Of a stretch of 64,000 nucleotides of DNA, positions 43,129 to 52,549 are shown piece by piece. The notes below the pieces were generated by a model that saw only the letters and a program-made list of their open reading frames with translations, had not been told where the DNA came from and did not search any database. The position numbers and the translations under genes were made by a program. The stretch's first letter is position 1; every line of letters begins with the position of its first letter. The stretch comes from Ardenticatenaceae bacterium (lineage in GTDB: Bacteria; Chloroflexota; Anaerolineae; Promineifilales; Promineifilaceae): positions 186,001-250,000 of the forward strand of contig JACKBS010000005.1 of NCBI GenBank assembly GCA_020634435.1. The letters are read 5' to 3'.

Positions 43129-44415
43129 ATGGACAATGGTATGAAAGTGAAGAATTTGTTTGCGATTTTTGGACTGATTTTGACCCTGCTGCTAGCAGCT
43201 TGTGGTGGACGGCCTGGGGATGCGATAGCAACGGCCGTTCCCGACAACGCTCCAGACACCGAAACCGAAGCCGAACCAACCGCCACCCGTCCCAGCCAGA
43301 GCGGCGTCACCATTTTGGCCGATGGCTCCGTGGTGGCGGTGAAACCAGTGCTGGCCGTGAGCTTTACCGCCAGCGGGCGGCTGCTGGAGCTGGCCGTGGA
43401 GCCAGGTGATGTGGTTGCTGTGGGCGATCTCATCGCCACCCTGGATGATGAGGCGCTGCGGGACAACGTGACCAATGCTGAGTTCCAGGTAGCCCAATCG
43501 GAGCTGAACCTGACACAGACACAGGCTGAGTTAGATCGTTTGCTAACGTGGGAACCGGATGAAACGGCCGTTGCCCTCGCTGAAGCCAATCTCGCCGCCG
43601 CCCAGGCCCAACTGGAAAATGCCCAGGCGTCCGACGCCGTGGCCGGCAACAGCGTGACGCAGGCCAACGTCAGTGTGGCCCAGGCGGAGCGCCAGCTGGC
43701 TGACGCCCAGGAAGCTTACAACACCGCCTTTGATCCTGGCCGTGAATGGGAGCTAGGCGATCCATTCCGCAAGCAGCTTCTAGAGAACGAGCGGGAAGCC
43801 GCCACGCGCAATTTGCAGTTTGCCGAAGAAAATTTGCGCGTCGCGCGGGCCAACTACAGCCTCGCGGCCGCAGGTATCAACAACGACTCAGCGCTTAGCG
43901 CTCAGGCCTCCGTGATTAACGCGCAGCAAGCCTTGGAAAACGCGCAAAAGCCACCCACTGCCGAACAAATCGAAAGCGCCCAGCTGAATGTGCAGCAGGC
44001 AGAACTTTCCTTGCAGCAAAGCCAGCTCAGTCTGGCACAGGCGCAGGATGCCATCGCTGACGCCGAACTTCTGGCTCCCGCGGCGGGCACAGTACTCTCC
44101 GTCGAGGTGGCGGAAGGCGCGATGGTGGGCGCTGGCTCACCGATTATTACCCTGCTAGACACAACGCAGTTGGAGTTCCACACCAACAACCTGAGCGAGC
44201 GGGATTTGGCCCGCATAGCCCCTGGCCAGGCGGTGCAGGTGACGCTGAAAGCGTATCCCAACGACGTGATTGAAGGCACAGTGGTGCGCATTGGCACGCA
44301 AGCAACGGGGACAGTGGGCGATGCGGCCGTTTTCCCGGTCATCATCAGCATCAGCAGCGAGGAACTGGACATTCGCCCCGGCATGACCGGCCGCGCGGAG
44401 ATTGCCGGTGAGTAG
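43129..44415 (+). CDS. HlyD/MacA-like adaptor lipoprotein
   Basis: This 428-aa lipoprotein has lipobox LLLAAC with Cys25. Two half-lipoyl/barrel segments (SFTASGRLLELAVEPGDVV and LLAPAAGTVLSVEVAEG) flank a long Gln/Ala-rich coiled-coil hairpin (about 110-300). A beta-barrel follows with NLSERDLARIAPGQAVQVT. It is the membrane-fusion-like partner of the ABC proteins upstream. In a monoderm it would still bridge permease and substrate at the outer face. ATG 43141 is an alternative start. Confidence 0.88.
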   Translation: MDNGMKVKNLFAIFGLILTLLLAACGGRPGDAIATAVPDNAPDTETEAEPTATRPSQSGVTILADGSVVAVKPVLAVSFTASGRLLELAVEPGDVVAVGDLIATLDDEALRDNVTNAEFQVAQSELNLTQTQAELDRLLTWEPDETAVALAEANLAAAQAQLENAQASDAVAGNSVTQANVSVAQAERQLADAQEAYNTAFDPGREWELGDPFRKQLLENEREAATRNLQFAEENLRVARANYSLAAAGINNDSALSAQASVINAQQALENAQKPPTAEQIESAQLNVQQAELSLQQSQLSLAQAQDAIADAELLAPAAGTVLSVEVAEGAMVGAGSPIITLLDTTQLEFHTNNLSERDLARIAPGQAVQVTLKAYPNDVIEGTVVRIGTQATGTVGDAAVFPVIISISSEELDIRPGMTGRAEIAGE

Positions 44416-44459
44416 CAGCGTAAGCAGTTAATTTGGCTTGCTCTGAATTGTGTGGGGAG

Positions 44460-45182
44460 CTAGGCTTCCTGTTGGGCTAAAAAGCTGTACCCGGTGCCCC
44501 AATCAGAAATAATGTAATGGGGGTCTTTGGGCGAGGCCTCAATTTTGCGACGCAGGCGATAGATGTGGGTGTGCAGGCGATCCTCAAAGGCGTCGTCCAT
44601 GGGCCAGACGCGGCGCAGCAAAAAACCGTTGGTTACAGTGCGCCCGGCGTTGCGCATGAGGATGTAAAGCAGCTTGGTTTCGGTGGGGGTAAGCTGCACC
44701 GGCCGGTCGCCCACAAACGCTTTGCGGTTGGGGAAGTCCACCTGCAAGTTCTCATCCACTTTGACAACTGGCTCTAGCGTGTAGGAGAAGTCACCCATGC
44801 GGCGCAGCACGCGGCGTACCCGGGCGATTAGCTCAGCGGGGCGGAACGGTTTGACGATATAATCTTCGGCGTACCGATCCAGGCCAAACACCACGGTTTC
44901 TTCGTCGTCGATGGCGGTGAGCATCACGATGGGCAAATCGGAGAATTCGTGGATGGCTTCACACAGTTCAAAGCCGTCCATGCCTGGCATGTTCAAATCT
45001 ACAATGGCTAAATGGGGCAGTCCAGTCCGCGCGATGACAGAGAGGGCTTCTTCCCCAGATACGGCCGTATGCACCACAAACGCCTCTCGCTGCAATGCCG
45101 TCTCCACAGCCCGTAAAATGGAGATGTTGTCATCGACAACCAAAATTTTATAGGTGGTGTCTTCAGAATTCCCAATAAGCAT
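44460..45182 (-). CDS. OmpR/PhoB-family response regulator
   Basis: This 240-aa protein has a receiver domain with Asp18, phospho-acceptor Asp62 (VDLNMPGMDG) and Lys111 (VKPF). A winged-helix output domain follows, with RPVQLTPTETKLLYIL and the recognition region DRLHTHIYRLRRKIE. It is an orphan: no kinase is adjacent. The start at 45182 is set by the promoter, whose -10 lies inside the longer ORF, giving a leaderless transcript. The PhoB-type output domain makes it one candidate reader of the Pho-box-like site, but that is speculation. Confidence 0.88.
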   Translation of the reverse strand: MLIGNSEDTTYKILVVDDNISILRAVETALQREAFVVHTAVSGEEALSVIARTGLPHLAIVDLNMPGMDGFELCEAIHEFSDLPIVMLTAIDDEETVVFGLDRYAEDYIVKPFRPAELIARVRRVLRRMGDFSYTLEPVVKVDENLQVDFPNRKAFVGDRPVQLTPTETKLLYILMRNAGRTVTNGFLLRRVWPMDDAFEDRLHTHIYRLRRKIEASPKDPHYIISDWGTGYSFLAQQEA

Positions 45183-45189
45183 AACCAGA

Positions 45190-45218
45190 ATACTAATACA
45201 GCACAGGGGAGAAGGCAA
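45190..45218 (-). promoter_or_regulatory. Leaderless promoter of the response regulator
   Basis: TTGCCT (45213-45218), 17 nt, TAGTAT (45190-45195), then seven bases to ATG 45182. No Shine-Dalgarno sequence is present. Confidence 0.5.
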
Positions 45219-45279
45219 CTAGTTTCGTACTTTTGGGTAATCGGGCTGTACGCAGCAGGGAAAAGGCGGTTGGGCTAAA

Positions 45280-46059
45280 TCACGGCAAGGCATCAAAAAC
45301 GGCCGCAAAACTGTCGTACGGTTGCGCCCCCACAAAAATTTCGCCGTTAATGTCAAAAATGGGCTGGCTAAAGATGCCGCGATCGCGCCGAATGGCGTCT
45401 AGCACCATAATGGCCGCCAAACCATCCGGCCCATCGTAACAGGCTTCAAACATAGCTTGATCGGCACCCAGGACAACGGCCGTATTCACGTAATAATCCC
45501 GGTCTGCCTGCCACAAATCAACCTGATTCTCAAACAAAAATTCATGCGCAGCCCAGAACAGATCGGGGTCTTGCTGGCCCACACATTCGGCCGTCAGGGT
45601 GGAATAGACGCTGGGGTTGCCGTGGTTCAACACGGGCCAGAAAACCAGCTTCACTCGCCCTGTCTCCACGTAGTTGGCAATGATGTCCGGCTCGGTGCCT
45701 CGCACGTAGGCACGGCAACTGCCTCAGAGGAAGTCGGAATAGTCGATGTGGGTAATGGGGGCGTTGGGAGCGCCCAAAAAGAAGGCCCCGTCGGCAGTAC
45801 GGCCGCTGATCACCCCAGTTTCTGTGACTGTAGCTACGGCCGTTGGTTCAACTGTAGCTAAAGTAGTAGCAGTAGGATCGGGAACGGCCGTTGCCGTTGC
45901 TCCAGGCGTATCCGTGTTGGTAATGATGGGCGGAGGAAAGGTGGCGGTGGGCAAGACGGCCGTTTCAGGTGATGGTGAAGGGGAAACGGCCGTTTCTGTC
46001 GTTGGGGTACAGGCTGAAAGCAGCAGCCAAAGGGGTAAGAGGCACAAAATTCGTCTCAT
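45280..46059 (-). CDS. DsbA-like thiol oxidoreductase lipoprotein, probable selenoprotein (UxxC, TGA at 45724-45726)
   Basis: Reading through one TGA gives a 259-residue protein: lipobox LLLSAC (Cys17), a Thr/Pro-rich linker (18-80) and a DsbA/thioredoxin_4 domain. The active site is APITHIDYSDFL, TGA, GSCRAYV. The family has C-x-x-C here (YSDFxCPxC), so residue 112 is the first, attacking Cys, replaced by a UGA codon; Cys115 remains. Downstream family features are intact: EPDIIANYVETGRVKLVF, FSQPIFDINGEIFVGAQPY. A perfect 6-bp hairpin begins 10 nt after the UGA. The -10-like TATACT lies six bases before ATG 46059. Confidence 0.82.
45695..45713 (-). promoter_or_regulatory. SECIS-like hairpin in the DsbA-like gene
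   Basis: GUGCCU-ACGUGCG-AGGCAC forms a perfect 6-bp stem with a seven-base loop. The loop covers nucleotides 17-23 after the UGA, almost the same distance as in the AhpD-like gene. Confidence 0.6.
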
Positions 46060-46104
46060 GCCCCTAGTATACCGGGCCTTTCGAGGACAGGTCTTACAGG
46101 TTTA

Positions 46105-46755
46105 TTAAAGGAGCTGGGGTAAAGCAGGAACCAGCAGGGGCCATTCGCCCGATTGTTGCAGGCGCTGGATTTCTGCCTGTACAAAGTGCGGTCCTTCCAC
46201 ACTTGCCTCGTCCCGAGCGGGCCAGCTTTTATCATGCAGCGCTTGTAGGCAGCTGGCGTACAAAAGCAGCGGATCAAGGCTGGCCAGGTGCAGATCAACC
46301 TCATCATCATGATGCGACGAGCCATGCGCATTTTGTTCAGCCAACAAAATTTCCACTTCGGCCGTGAGCCACATAGGCAAGTTGTGTGCGGCACATAAAT
46401 CCAAGATCGGTGCAGACGAGATGAGGGCGCAGATGGTATGCTGTTGATCAGAAAAAACTTGCAGCTCGCCGCCAAACGTAAACGCTTCCACCCTTTTGCC
46501 AATGCGGTCGGCAATAAAAATGCGCCCCGCACAGACGCGGTACTTGTTGCCAGATGTCCAGGGATGATGGATTGTCAAATGTTCGATGCGATTTTGCGGC
46601 GATGCAATTTGGTATTGAACTTTGGTCGGATCGAAATGCCGCTCAGTGGGGTGTTCAGTCAAGATAACATCCAGGCGGGGATGACCCGGATAATGGGGGA
46701 TTTCAGAAGGATAAAAAATAAAACCCAGGTCGGGTTCGTGCGATACATCTAACAT
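46105..46755 (-). CDS. Conserved-looking hypothetical protein
   Basis: This 216-aa soluble protein starts after CAGGAGC. The N-terminal part is beta-rich (PDLGFIFYPSEIPHYPGHPRL). The C-terminal half is helical and His/Asp-rich (HGSSHHDDEVDLHLASLDPLLLY, quoted in part). No catalytic motif or known family is recognised. It precedes the DsbA-like gene by 45 bp on the same strand, so the two may be expressed together. Confidence 0.55.
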   Translation of the reverse strand: MLDVSHEPDLGFIFYPSEIPHYPGHPRLDVILTEHPTERHFDPTKVQYQIASPQNRIEHLTIHHPWTSGNKYRVCAGRIFIADRIGKRVEAFTFGGELQVFSDQQHTICALISSAPILDLCAAHNLPMWLTAEVEILLAEQNAHGSSHHDDEVDLHLASLDPLLLYASCLQALHDKSWPARDEASVEGPHFVQAEIQRLQQSGEWPLLVPALPQLL

Positions 46756-46851
46756 GGTTGCTCCTGATAACGGCCGTTTTGTCCCGCTTAAACAAACAAA
46801 ATTCAGGCGTCGGCGCTGTGTCTATACTGTACAGATTTTGTGGGATGCTGT

Positions 46852-47601
46852 CTAGGTTTGGCGAGCTTTATTGAGGCGGGCCAGAACCGCCCGCGAACGT
46901 AAAATGCGTTCCACGAAGGAGGTTTCCATCGGCGCGTTGTGACCGTCGATGTAAGTATCGTACTTCTTGTCTAGCAGGCTGGCCAGCATAGCCATGTCCA
47001 GCATCTGGTCGGTGGGATTTTCGTAGCCCGGCGCAGGGTAGTAACAATCGCCCAAGAACATGACGCCATCGTCCACCACCCTGATAACGGTAGAATCGGC
47101 CGCATGTACACCACCCACATGAACCAATTCCAGCGAGACATCACCAAATTGCAGGCGATCGCGCCCTTCGTAAGTGATGGTGGGCAAAACAATTTCAAAT
47201 TTGGCCCAATCTTCGGCCGTCCAGTTCAGAATTAGCCGGGGATTGCGCTCCACTTTGGTGCGCAGGAAGGTCTCGCCGATGTTTTCCTGCCGCATTTGGG
47301 TGAGCAATTCGCGGCTCAATCGGTGAGCAATGGCGGGCACTCCGTAGACACAGGCACCAAACGTATGATCCCAATGATGATGTGTGTAGACCACATGGCT
47401 GATGGGCGGGGCAGCTATCGCGGCCAGCGTGGCCTGGATTTGCCGGGCCAGATGTAAACTGTTGCCCGCATCAATCAGAATGGTTTGCTCGGCGGCGATT
47501 ACCATGCCAACCGTAGCCTGAACCCGATTTTTGTCCGGGTGGCGTGGCAAAATCCAGACGCGGGGCGAAATTTGGGTAAGCTTGAGGGGCAATTCAGACA
47601 T
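46852..47601 (-). CDS. Metallo-beta-lactamase-fold hydrolase
   Basis: This 249-aa cytosolic protein has the MBL zinc motif THHHWDH (residues 73-79), preceded by LIDAGNS. Further metal ligands follow in HVGGVHAADS and FLGDCYY and near the end (DGHNAP). Substrate unknown; the class includes glyoxalase II-like and nucleotide or sulfur hydrolases. A GTG at 47622 would add seven residues; neither start has a clear ribosome site. Confidence 0.87.
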   Translation of the reverse strand: MSELPLKLTQISPRVWILPRHPDKNRVQATVGMVIAAEQTILIDAGNSLHLARQIQATLAAIAAPPISHVVYTHHHWDHTFGACVYGVPAIAHRLSRELLTQMRQENIGETFLRTKVERNPRLILNWTAEDWAKFEIVLPTITYEGRDRLQFGDVSLELVHVGGVHAADSTVIRVVDDGVMFLGDCYYPAPGYENPTDQMLDMAMLASLLDKKYDTYIDGHNAPMETSFVERILRSRAVLARLNKARQT

Positions 47602-47698
47602 TTTTTCAGGCGAGTCAATCACAGGTTAGGGGCGTAAATCCGCCGCACTTTTACTTCTCACTCATCATGTTTAGCTCGCCCAGCGTACACAGCTTCAC

Positions 47699-48418
47699 TT
47701 AAGATGCCGCTGACTCTGGCTTTTGCCCGCTGTGGATAGCGACAGTGCCAAACATGAACAGCTTGTAGGTCACATTTTGGAAGCCAGTCTGGCGCATGAT
47801 GTCGGCCAGGGTATCCGGGTCTTTGAACTGCTGGGTGCTGTCGGGCAGGTAGCGATAGGCGTCGGACTCGCCGGTGATGAGCTTACCCAGAAATGGAATG
47901 ACGTGGTTGAGGTGGATGAGGATAAACGGCCGTAACCAATTCCGCTTCGGTGGGCTAGATTCCAGCACCACCACCCGCCCCCCAGGCTTCGTCACGCGCA
48001 TCTGCTCGCGGAATGCGCCGGGCACGTCGATGACGTTGCGCATCAGGAAGCCAGACGTGACCGCATCAAATGTGGCATCCGGGAAAGGCAGGGCCAGCGT
48101 GTCTGAGCCAACCCATTGAATAGATTGCCGCTCCGGGATTTGTTTGCCGGCCTGCATCATCTCCACGGTAAAGTCGCCGCCCACGGCGCGCAGGCCGGGC
48201 ACCTGGTGCAGCCCCTCCAGAGCAATATCACCTGTACCGGTGGCAATGTCGAGGAGACGGCCGTTCCGGGGCAAACTCGCCTGTTGAATGACGTAGCGCC
48301 GCCAGCGAATGTCCTGGCCACCGGTCATGAGCCGGTTCATCAAATCATAACGGCCCGCAATGCGGGCAAACATGCTCTGCACGTATTGTGCGCGTTCTTG
48401 TCCTTGTAGGTGTGCCAT
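47699..48418 (-). CDS. UbiE/MenG-like methyltransferase
   Basis: This 239-aa SAM-dependent methyltransferase has the UbiE pattern: ARIAGRYDLMNRLMTGGQDIRWRR, SAM loop LLDIATGTGDIAL (55-67), DAVTSGFLMRNVIDVPGAFRE and KPGGRVVVLESSPPK. It likely methylates demethylmenaquinone in quinone synthesis. ATG 48418 is used; the open frame upstream crosses a dispersed repeat and is non-coding. Confidence 0.87.
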   Translation of the reverse strand: MAHLQGQERAQYVQSMFARIAGRYDLMNRLMTGGQDIRWRRYVIQQASLPRNGRLLDIATGTGDIALEGLHQVPGLRAVGGDFTVEMMQAGKQIPERQSIQWVGSDTLALPFPDATFDAVTSGFLMRNVIDVPGAFREQMRVTKPGGRVVVLESSPPKRNWLRPFILIHLNHVIPFLGKLITGESDAYRYLPDSTQQFKDPDTLADIMRQTGFQNVTYKLFMFGTVAIHSGQKPESAAS

Positions 48419-48444
48419 GTTGAAAACCTTACGTTTACGTTCAG

Positions 48445-48475
48445 CGTAGGGGCAGGTCTGAGACCTGCCCCTACG
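48445..48475. repeat. CGTAGGGGCAGGTCT palindrome
   Basis: CGTAGGGGCAGGTCT-G-AGACCTGCCCCTACG is a perfect 15-bp inverted repeat with a one-base centre between ftsK and ubiE-like genes. It could be a terminator-like cruciform or a repeat family member. Confidence 0.7.
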
Positions 48476-48631
48476 ATCCCGCCAGTTGTTTTGGCCTTGA
48501 TCATAGGACGTTTGCCAATTTTGTCCATCACTTTTAGCAAGCGCCCACCCAAAACACGAATCCAACGAATGACACCAATGGCTCGGATCGTTTGGGTAAA
48601 TTTGTGCTATTCGTTGATTCGTGTTGAATTT

Positions 48632-51427
48632 TTATTCGCTGTCGTCGTCGGGGAAAACGGCCGTATTCGTCACCAAATCCACCACTTCTTCATCGTCGTC
48701 CTCCTCATCATCATCGCTAGCAGCGGCAGAGGCGGTGCCGTCGGCACCTAACACTTCGCGGGCTTTGCTGGTGCCGGTGGGTGGGCCGATGATGCCCATC
48801 TCCTCCATCGCGTCGATGAGGCGGGCGGCGCGGGTGTAGCCAATGCGGAAGCGGCGCTGTAGCAGCGAGGTCGAGGCCTTGTTGAGCTTGCGCACCAGTT
48901 CAATCGCTTCGGGCATCAAATCGTCGTTGATGTCCACCTGCGGCTCTTCATTTTCCATTTCTTGCAGCGCTTCCCACAGCGGCTGCTGCTTGGGTTCTGG
49001 TTTGGCTGGGGCGGGGGGATTCGGCCGAGTCGGCTCTGGTTTGGGGTCGGGAACGGCCGTCTTACGGTTCACCATCGTCGGGGCATCTTCCGCTACGGGC
49101 GGTCTGGCGGCTGGTTTACCCATGTTCACCACCGGCGCATCCACAGACGTAGGTTTGGCGGACAGTGCGACAGGCTTTTCGGCTGGCGTTCTCACCACGG
49201 GCGGTGGTGCCGCAACCGGCTGGGTGGCAACTGGCTGGGACGGAATATCAACCGGCTTGGGCTGGGCGCTTTCGGCGGCGGAAATCACGTTGAAGCGGCG
49301 GGCGGTTTGCCAGTAGCCAATCAGCTTGTTCAGCTCGCCATCGCTCACAAAACAGCCTTGCGAACGAACGGGCGCGGCCGCGTCGGGACTTTGGTAGAGC
49401 ATATCGCCCTGGCCCAGCAGTCGCTCTGCGCCGGTGGAATCCAAAATGACGCGGCTGTCGGTGCTGGAGGCCACGGCAAAGGCCACGCGGGCGGGGAAGT
49501 TGGCTTTGATTAGACCGGTGACCACATCGACAGACGGCCGTTGCGTAGCAATGACCATGTGCATGCCGGTGGCGCGGGCCAGCTGGGCCAGCCGGGTAAT
49601 GCCGCGCTCTGTTTCTTCCGGGGAGAGCATCATCAAGTCGGCCAGCTCATCCACAATGATAACGATGTACGGCAGCGGATCGATGGATTTGTTGCGCTTG
49701 GCCTTGCTGTTGTAATCGACAATGTTGCGCGCGCCCACATCGGCAAACATTTTGTAACGGCCGTCCATCTCCCGCATGGCCCACTGCAACACGCCAATCA
49801 CCTTGTCCATCTCCACCACCACCGGCGCAGCCAGATGGGGAATGCCGTTGTAGCCCGTCAGCTCCACCCGCTTGGGATCGACCATGACCAACTTGAGCTG
49901 GTCGGGCGTGTTGAGCAGCAGCAGGCTGGCAATAATCGCGTTGACGCAGACTGATTTACCAGAGCCAGTGGCCCCGGCAATCAGCAGATGGGGCATCCCG
50001 GCCAGATCGGCCACGATAGGCTGCCCGGCCACATCTTGCCCTAACCCGATGCGCAGCGGCGATTTGAGCTTGCCAAAGGCCGATGTTTCCATCACGTCGC
50101 GCAAAGAAACCAGTGCCTTGGCCGGATTGGGCACCTCAATGCCCACGTATCCCTTGCCCGGCACCGGGGCCTGAATGCGGATGGATTGGGCGTGCAGCGC
50201 CAGCGTCAGGTCATCGGCCAGGCTGGCGATTTTGCCCACTTTCACCTTGGTCCGCTTGCCACCGCGCATCTCCAAGAAGCTCGGCTCCACACCAAATTGG
50301 GTGATGGTTGGTCCCTGGTTAATTTCCACCACGGTGGCCGGAGCACCAAAACTTTCCAGGGTGTGCTCGATAATTTCCACCTGCTCACGTATGACCGCGC
50401 CGCTGGGGTCCTGGTCGGTGCCTGGCTCTAAAATTTCGCTGATGACGGGCAGGGTCCAATGGTGTTGGGGAATACGGCCGTTGTTGCCCAAAAAAACCGG
50501 CGTGACGATGGTAGGGGTATCAGCTGGTTCTGGGGCCGTCTTACCGCGCGTGGCGCGGACGGGTTGGGCGGTAGGTTTGGGCGCTGGCTTGGCTTCTGGT
50601 TTGGCAGCGGCCGTTTCGGCTCGAATCGGCGCAGCTGTGGGCGCATCGGGAATCAGACGGGGCTGATTGGATTCAGTGACGGGCGCACGCGTGGGCCGAC
50701 TGTTGGTGATGGGTAGATCGCGTGTGGTCGTGCGCGGGGCAGAAGTGGGCAGGGACGGCCGTCTTTCAAACAGCGCCTGCAAAAAGCGGCCCATATCTTC
50801 GCGGGTCACGCCGGATGCCAGTATCGCCCCCACAATGGCGACCACCGTTAGCGTAAAAACAGCACCGAGATTGCCAACGGCCGTCATCAGCACGTTGGCA
50901 ATCAGCCCCCCCAGGTAGCCGCCGCCTTTTCCGGCCTGGGCAACAACCCAGGGATCAAAAAATTCATTTTCCATCAGCAGCAAGGTTACCGAGGCAAAGC
51001 CTTCAAACGCCAGATACAGCAAGCCCACGCCCGTGATGCGGTAAGCAGGCAGTTCGGGCGGCTGCTCCATGCCCCACAGCACCAGATACAGCCCAATACC
51101 GCCCGTGATCAGCGGCAGCACCACGCCACCCCAGCCAAAGGTGCGCCGCATCAACCCGGCTAAGGCCGTGGTCAGCTGGCCTTGATTAGGCGATAGCAGG
51201 CTCAATACCAAAATCACGGTGATGAAGATGATGAGAATACCCACCATCAGCGCTTTTTGGGCAACGTTGAGGCTGATTGGCTGACTGGTCTTTTTGCGGG
51301 TGGTTGTTTTGCGGCTGGTGGTGGTTTTACGCGGCGTGCGTTTCCCCGTGCCCCCACGCGTGGTGCGGGATTTGGCTTCTGTTTTGCGTTTGGTCGGTTT
51401 ACGCGTGCTCGTCGTTTTTTTGGCCAT
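48632..51427 (-). CDS. ftsK: FtsK/SpoIIIE DNA translocase
   Basis: This 931-aa protein has a very basic N-terminus (2-47, Lys/Arg/Thr), four helices (about 58-210) and a Pro/Ala linker. The translocase motor follows with Walker A GATGSGKS (485-492), Walker B YIVIIVDELADLM and IATQRPSVDVVTG. A C-terminal winged-helix gamma domain has STSLLQRRFRIGYTRAARLIDAME. An unusual extra feature is a Pro/Ala-rich linker of about 115 residues (730-845) between motor and gamma domain. It pumps DNA through the division septum and activates dif recombination. Confidence 0.95.
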   Translation of the reverse strand: MAKKTTSTRKPTKRKTEAKSRTTRGGTGKRTPRKTTTSRKTTTRKKTSQPISLNVAQKALMVGILIIFITVILVLSLLSPNQGQLTTALAGLMRRTFGWGGVVLPLITGGIGLYLVLWGMEQPPELPAYRITGVGLLYLAFEGFASVTLLLMENEFFDPWVVAQAGKGGGYLGGLIANVLMTAVGNLGAVFTLTVVAIVGAILASGVTREDMGRFLQALFERRPSLPTSAPRTTTRDLPITNSRPTRAPVTESNQPRLIPDAPTAAPIRAETAAAKPEAKPAPKPTAQPVRATRGKTAPEPADTPTIVTPVFLGNNGRIPQHHWTLPVISEILEPGTDQDPSGAVIREQVEIIEHTLESFGAPATVVEINQGPTITQFGVEPSFLEMRGGKRTKVKVGKIASLADDLTLALHAQSIRIQAPVPGKGYVGIEVPNPAKALVSLRDVMETSAFGKLKSPLRIGLGQDVAGQPIVADLAGMPHLLIAGATGSGKSVCVNAIIASLLLLNTPDQLKLVMVDPKRVELTGYNGIPHLAAPVVVEMDKVIGVLQWAMREMDGRYKMFADVGARNIVDYNSKAKRNKSIDPLPYIVIIVDELADLMMLSPEETERGITRLAQLARATGMHMVIATQRPSVDVVTGLIKANFPARVAFAVASSTDSRVILDSTGAERLLGQGDMLYQSPDAAAPVRSQGCFVSDGELNKLIGYWQTARRFNVISAAESAQPKPVDIPSQPVATQPVAAPPPVVRTPAEKPVALSAKPTSVDAPVVNMGKPAARPPVAEDAPTMVNRKTAVPDPKPEPTRPNPPAPAKPEPKQQPLWEALQEMENEEPQVDINDDLMPEAIELVRKLNKASTSLLQRRFRIGYTRAARLIDAMEEMGIIGPPTGTSKAREVLGADGTASAAASDDDEEDDDEEVVDLVTNTAVFPDDDSE

Positions 51428-51456
51428 AGCTCAGATGTTCCTATCGGTAGGGAGGC

Positions 51457-51485
51457 ATTATAGCATGGATACGGCCGTCCGTCAG
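51457..51485 (-). promoter_or_regulatory. Promoter of ftsK
   Basis: CTGACG (51480-51485), 17 nt, TATAAT (51457-51462); the leader to ATG 51427 is about 25 nt and contains TAGGAAC. An ACGGCCGT palindrome lies in the spacer. Confidence 0.55.
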
Positions 51486-51707
51486 CCGGAGGAGAAAAAA
51501 GCAAACACGAATGAGACGAATAGACGAATGGGACGAATTTCTAATTTTAGTTGGCGATGCGAGCGGATTGGATACGTTTGGTACCAAAGTTGATGAGTAT
51601 CCCCAGCTTCAAGCCCGAAGCTTTTTTGTATTATTCGTTCATTCGTCAAATTCGTGATAAGTTTTTATGCGTCTGGCACGACACCGCAATTTTATTGGGG
51701 AAACCGA

Positions 51708-52496
51708 ATGATTCAACACGAACGCAACGGCATCATTTATTTTGAATTTGAGAGTTTGGCTGGCGACGGCCGTATTCAACACGCTATCTTTGCCCGCCAC
51801 GGCGGGGTGAGCCAGCCACCACACGATTCGCTAAACCTGAGCGTGAGTGTGCCGGATGAGAAAACGGCCGTTTACGCCAATCGGGCCCGGGCGTTTGGGC
51901 TGTTTGGGCGGCAAAACGACACGGTGGTGCACGCTCATCTGGTGCACGGCAATGCCGTGGCTCGCGTCACCCAGGCCAACAATGGCACCTGGCTGGAGCA
52001 TTTCGACGGGCTCATCACCAACGAGCCCGGCTGCGCCCTGACAATGAACTTTGCCGACTGCACCCCCATCATGCTGTACGACCCGGTGCAGCAGGCAATT
52101 GGGTTGGGCCATGCGGGCTGGAAAGGGGCCGTGGTGGACCTGCCCGGCGCGATGGTGCACGCCATGCAGCAGCAGTTTGGCAGCAATCCGGCGGAGCTGC
52201 GGGCGGGCATTGGCCCGTGCATCAGCTGGGAAAATTACGAGGTGGATGAGCCACTGGTGAGCGAAGTGAAGGCAGCATTTGCCGATTGGGCGACGTTGTT
52301 GAAGAAACCAGAGGGGAACGGCCGTTACCATTTCGATCTCGCCGAAGCCAACCGGCGCAACCTGGCCCGCGCCGGCATGCAGCACATCGAGCTGTCCGGC
52401 CTCTGCACCGCCGCCCGCACCGACCTCTTTTTCTCCCACCGCGCCGAGCGGGGCAAAACGGGGCGGTTCGGCTCGATTTTTGTCCTGGGAGGATAA
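51708..52496 (+). CDS. YfiH/LACC1-family purine nucleoside phosphorylase-like enzyme
   Basis: This 262-aa protein has the family zinc ligands His80 (HLVHGN), Cys118 (NFADCTPIMLYD) and His135 (GHAGWKG), plus GPCISWENYEVD and FFSHRAERGKTGR at the end. Family members act as multi-activity purine nucleoside phosphorylases/adenosine deaminases (formerly polyphenol oxidases). GGGGAAACC before ATG 51708 sets the start; the frame from 51654 is longer but unsupported. Confidence 0.9.
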   Translation: MIQHERNGIIYFEFESLAGDGRIQHAIFARHGGVSQPPHDSLNLSVSVPDEKTAVYANRARAFGLFGRQNDTVVHAHLVHGNAVARVTQANNGTWLEHFDGLITNEPGCALTMNFADCTPIMLYDPVQQAIGLGHAGWKGAVVDLPGAMVHAMQQQFGSNPAELRAGIGPCISWENYEVDEPLVSEVKAAFADWATLLKKPEGNGRYHFDLAEANRRNLARAGMQHIELSGLCTAARTDLFFSHRAERGKTGRFGSIFVLGG

Positions 52497-52549
52497 GTGA
52501 TAGGTAAAAAGTGAAAAGTAAGCGGAACCCACTTATCACTTTTAACTTT
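52497..52549. repeat. GTGAAAAGT/ACTTATCACTTTT inverted words
   Basis: AAAAAGTGAAAAGTAAG and CTTATCACTTTTAACTTTTCACT form a hairpin between convergent genes; related to 36560-36637. Confidence 0.5.
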
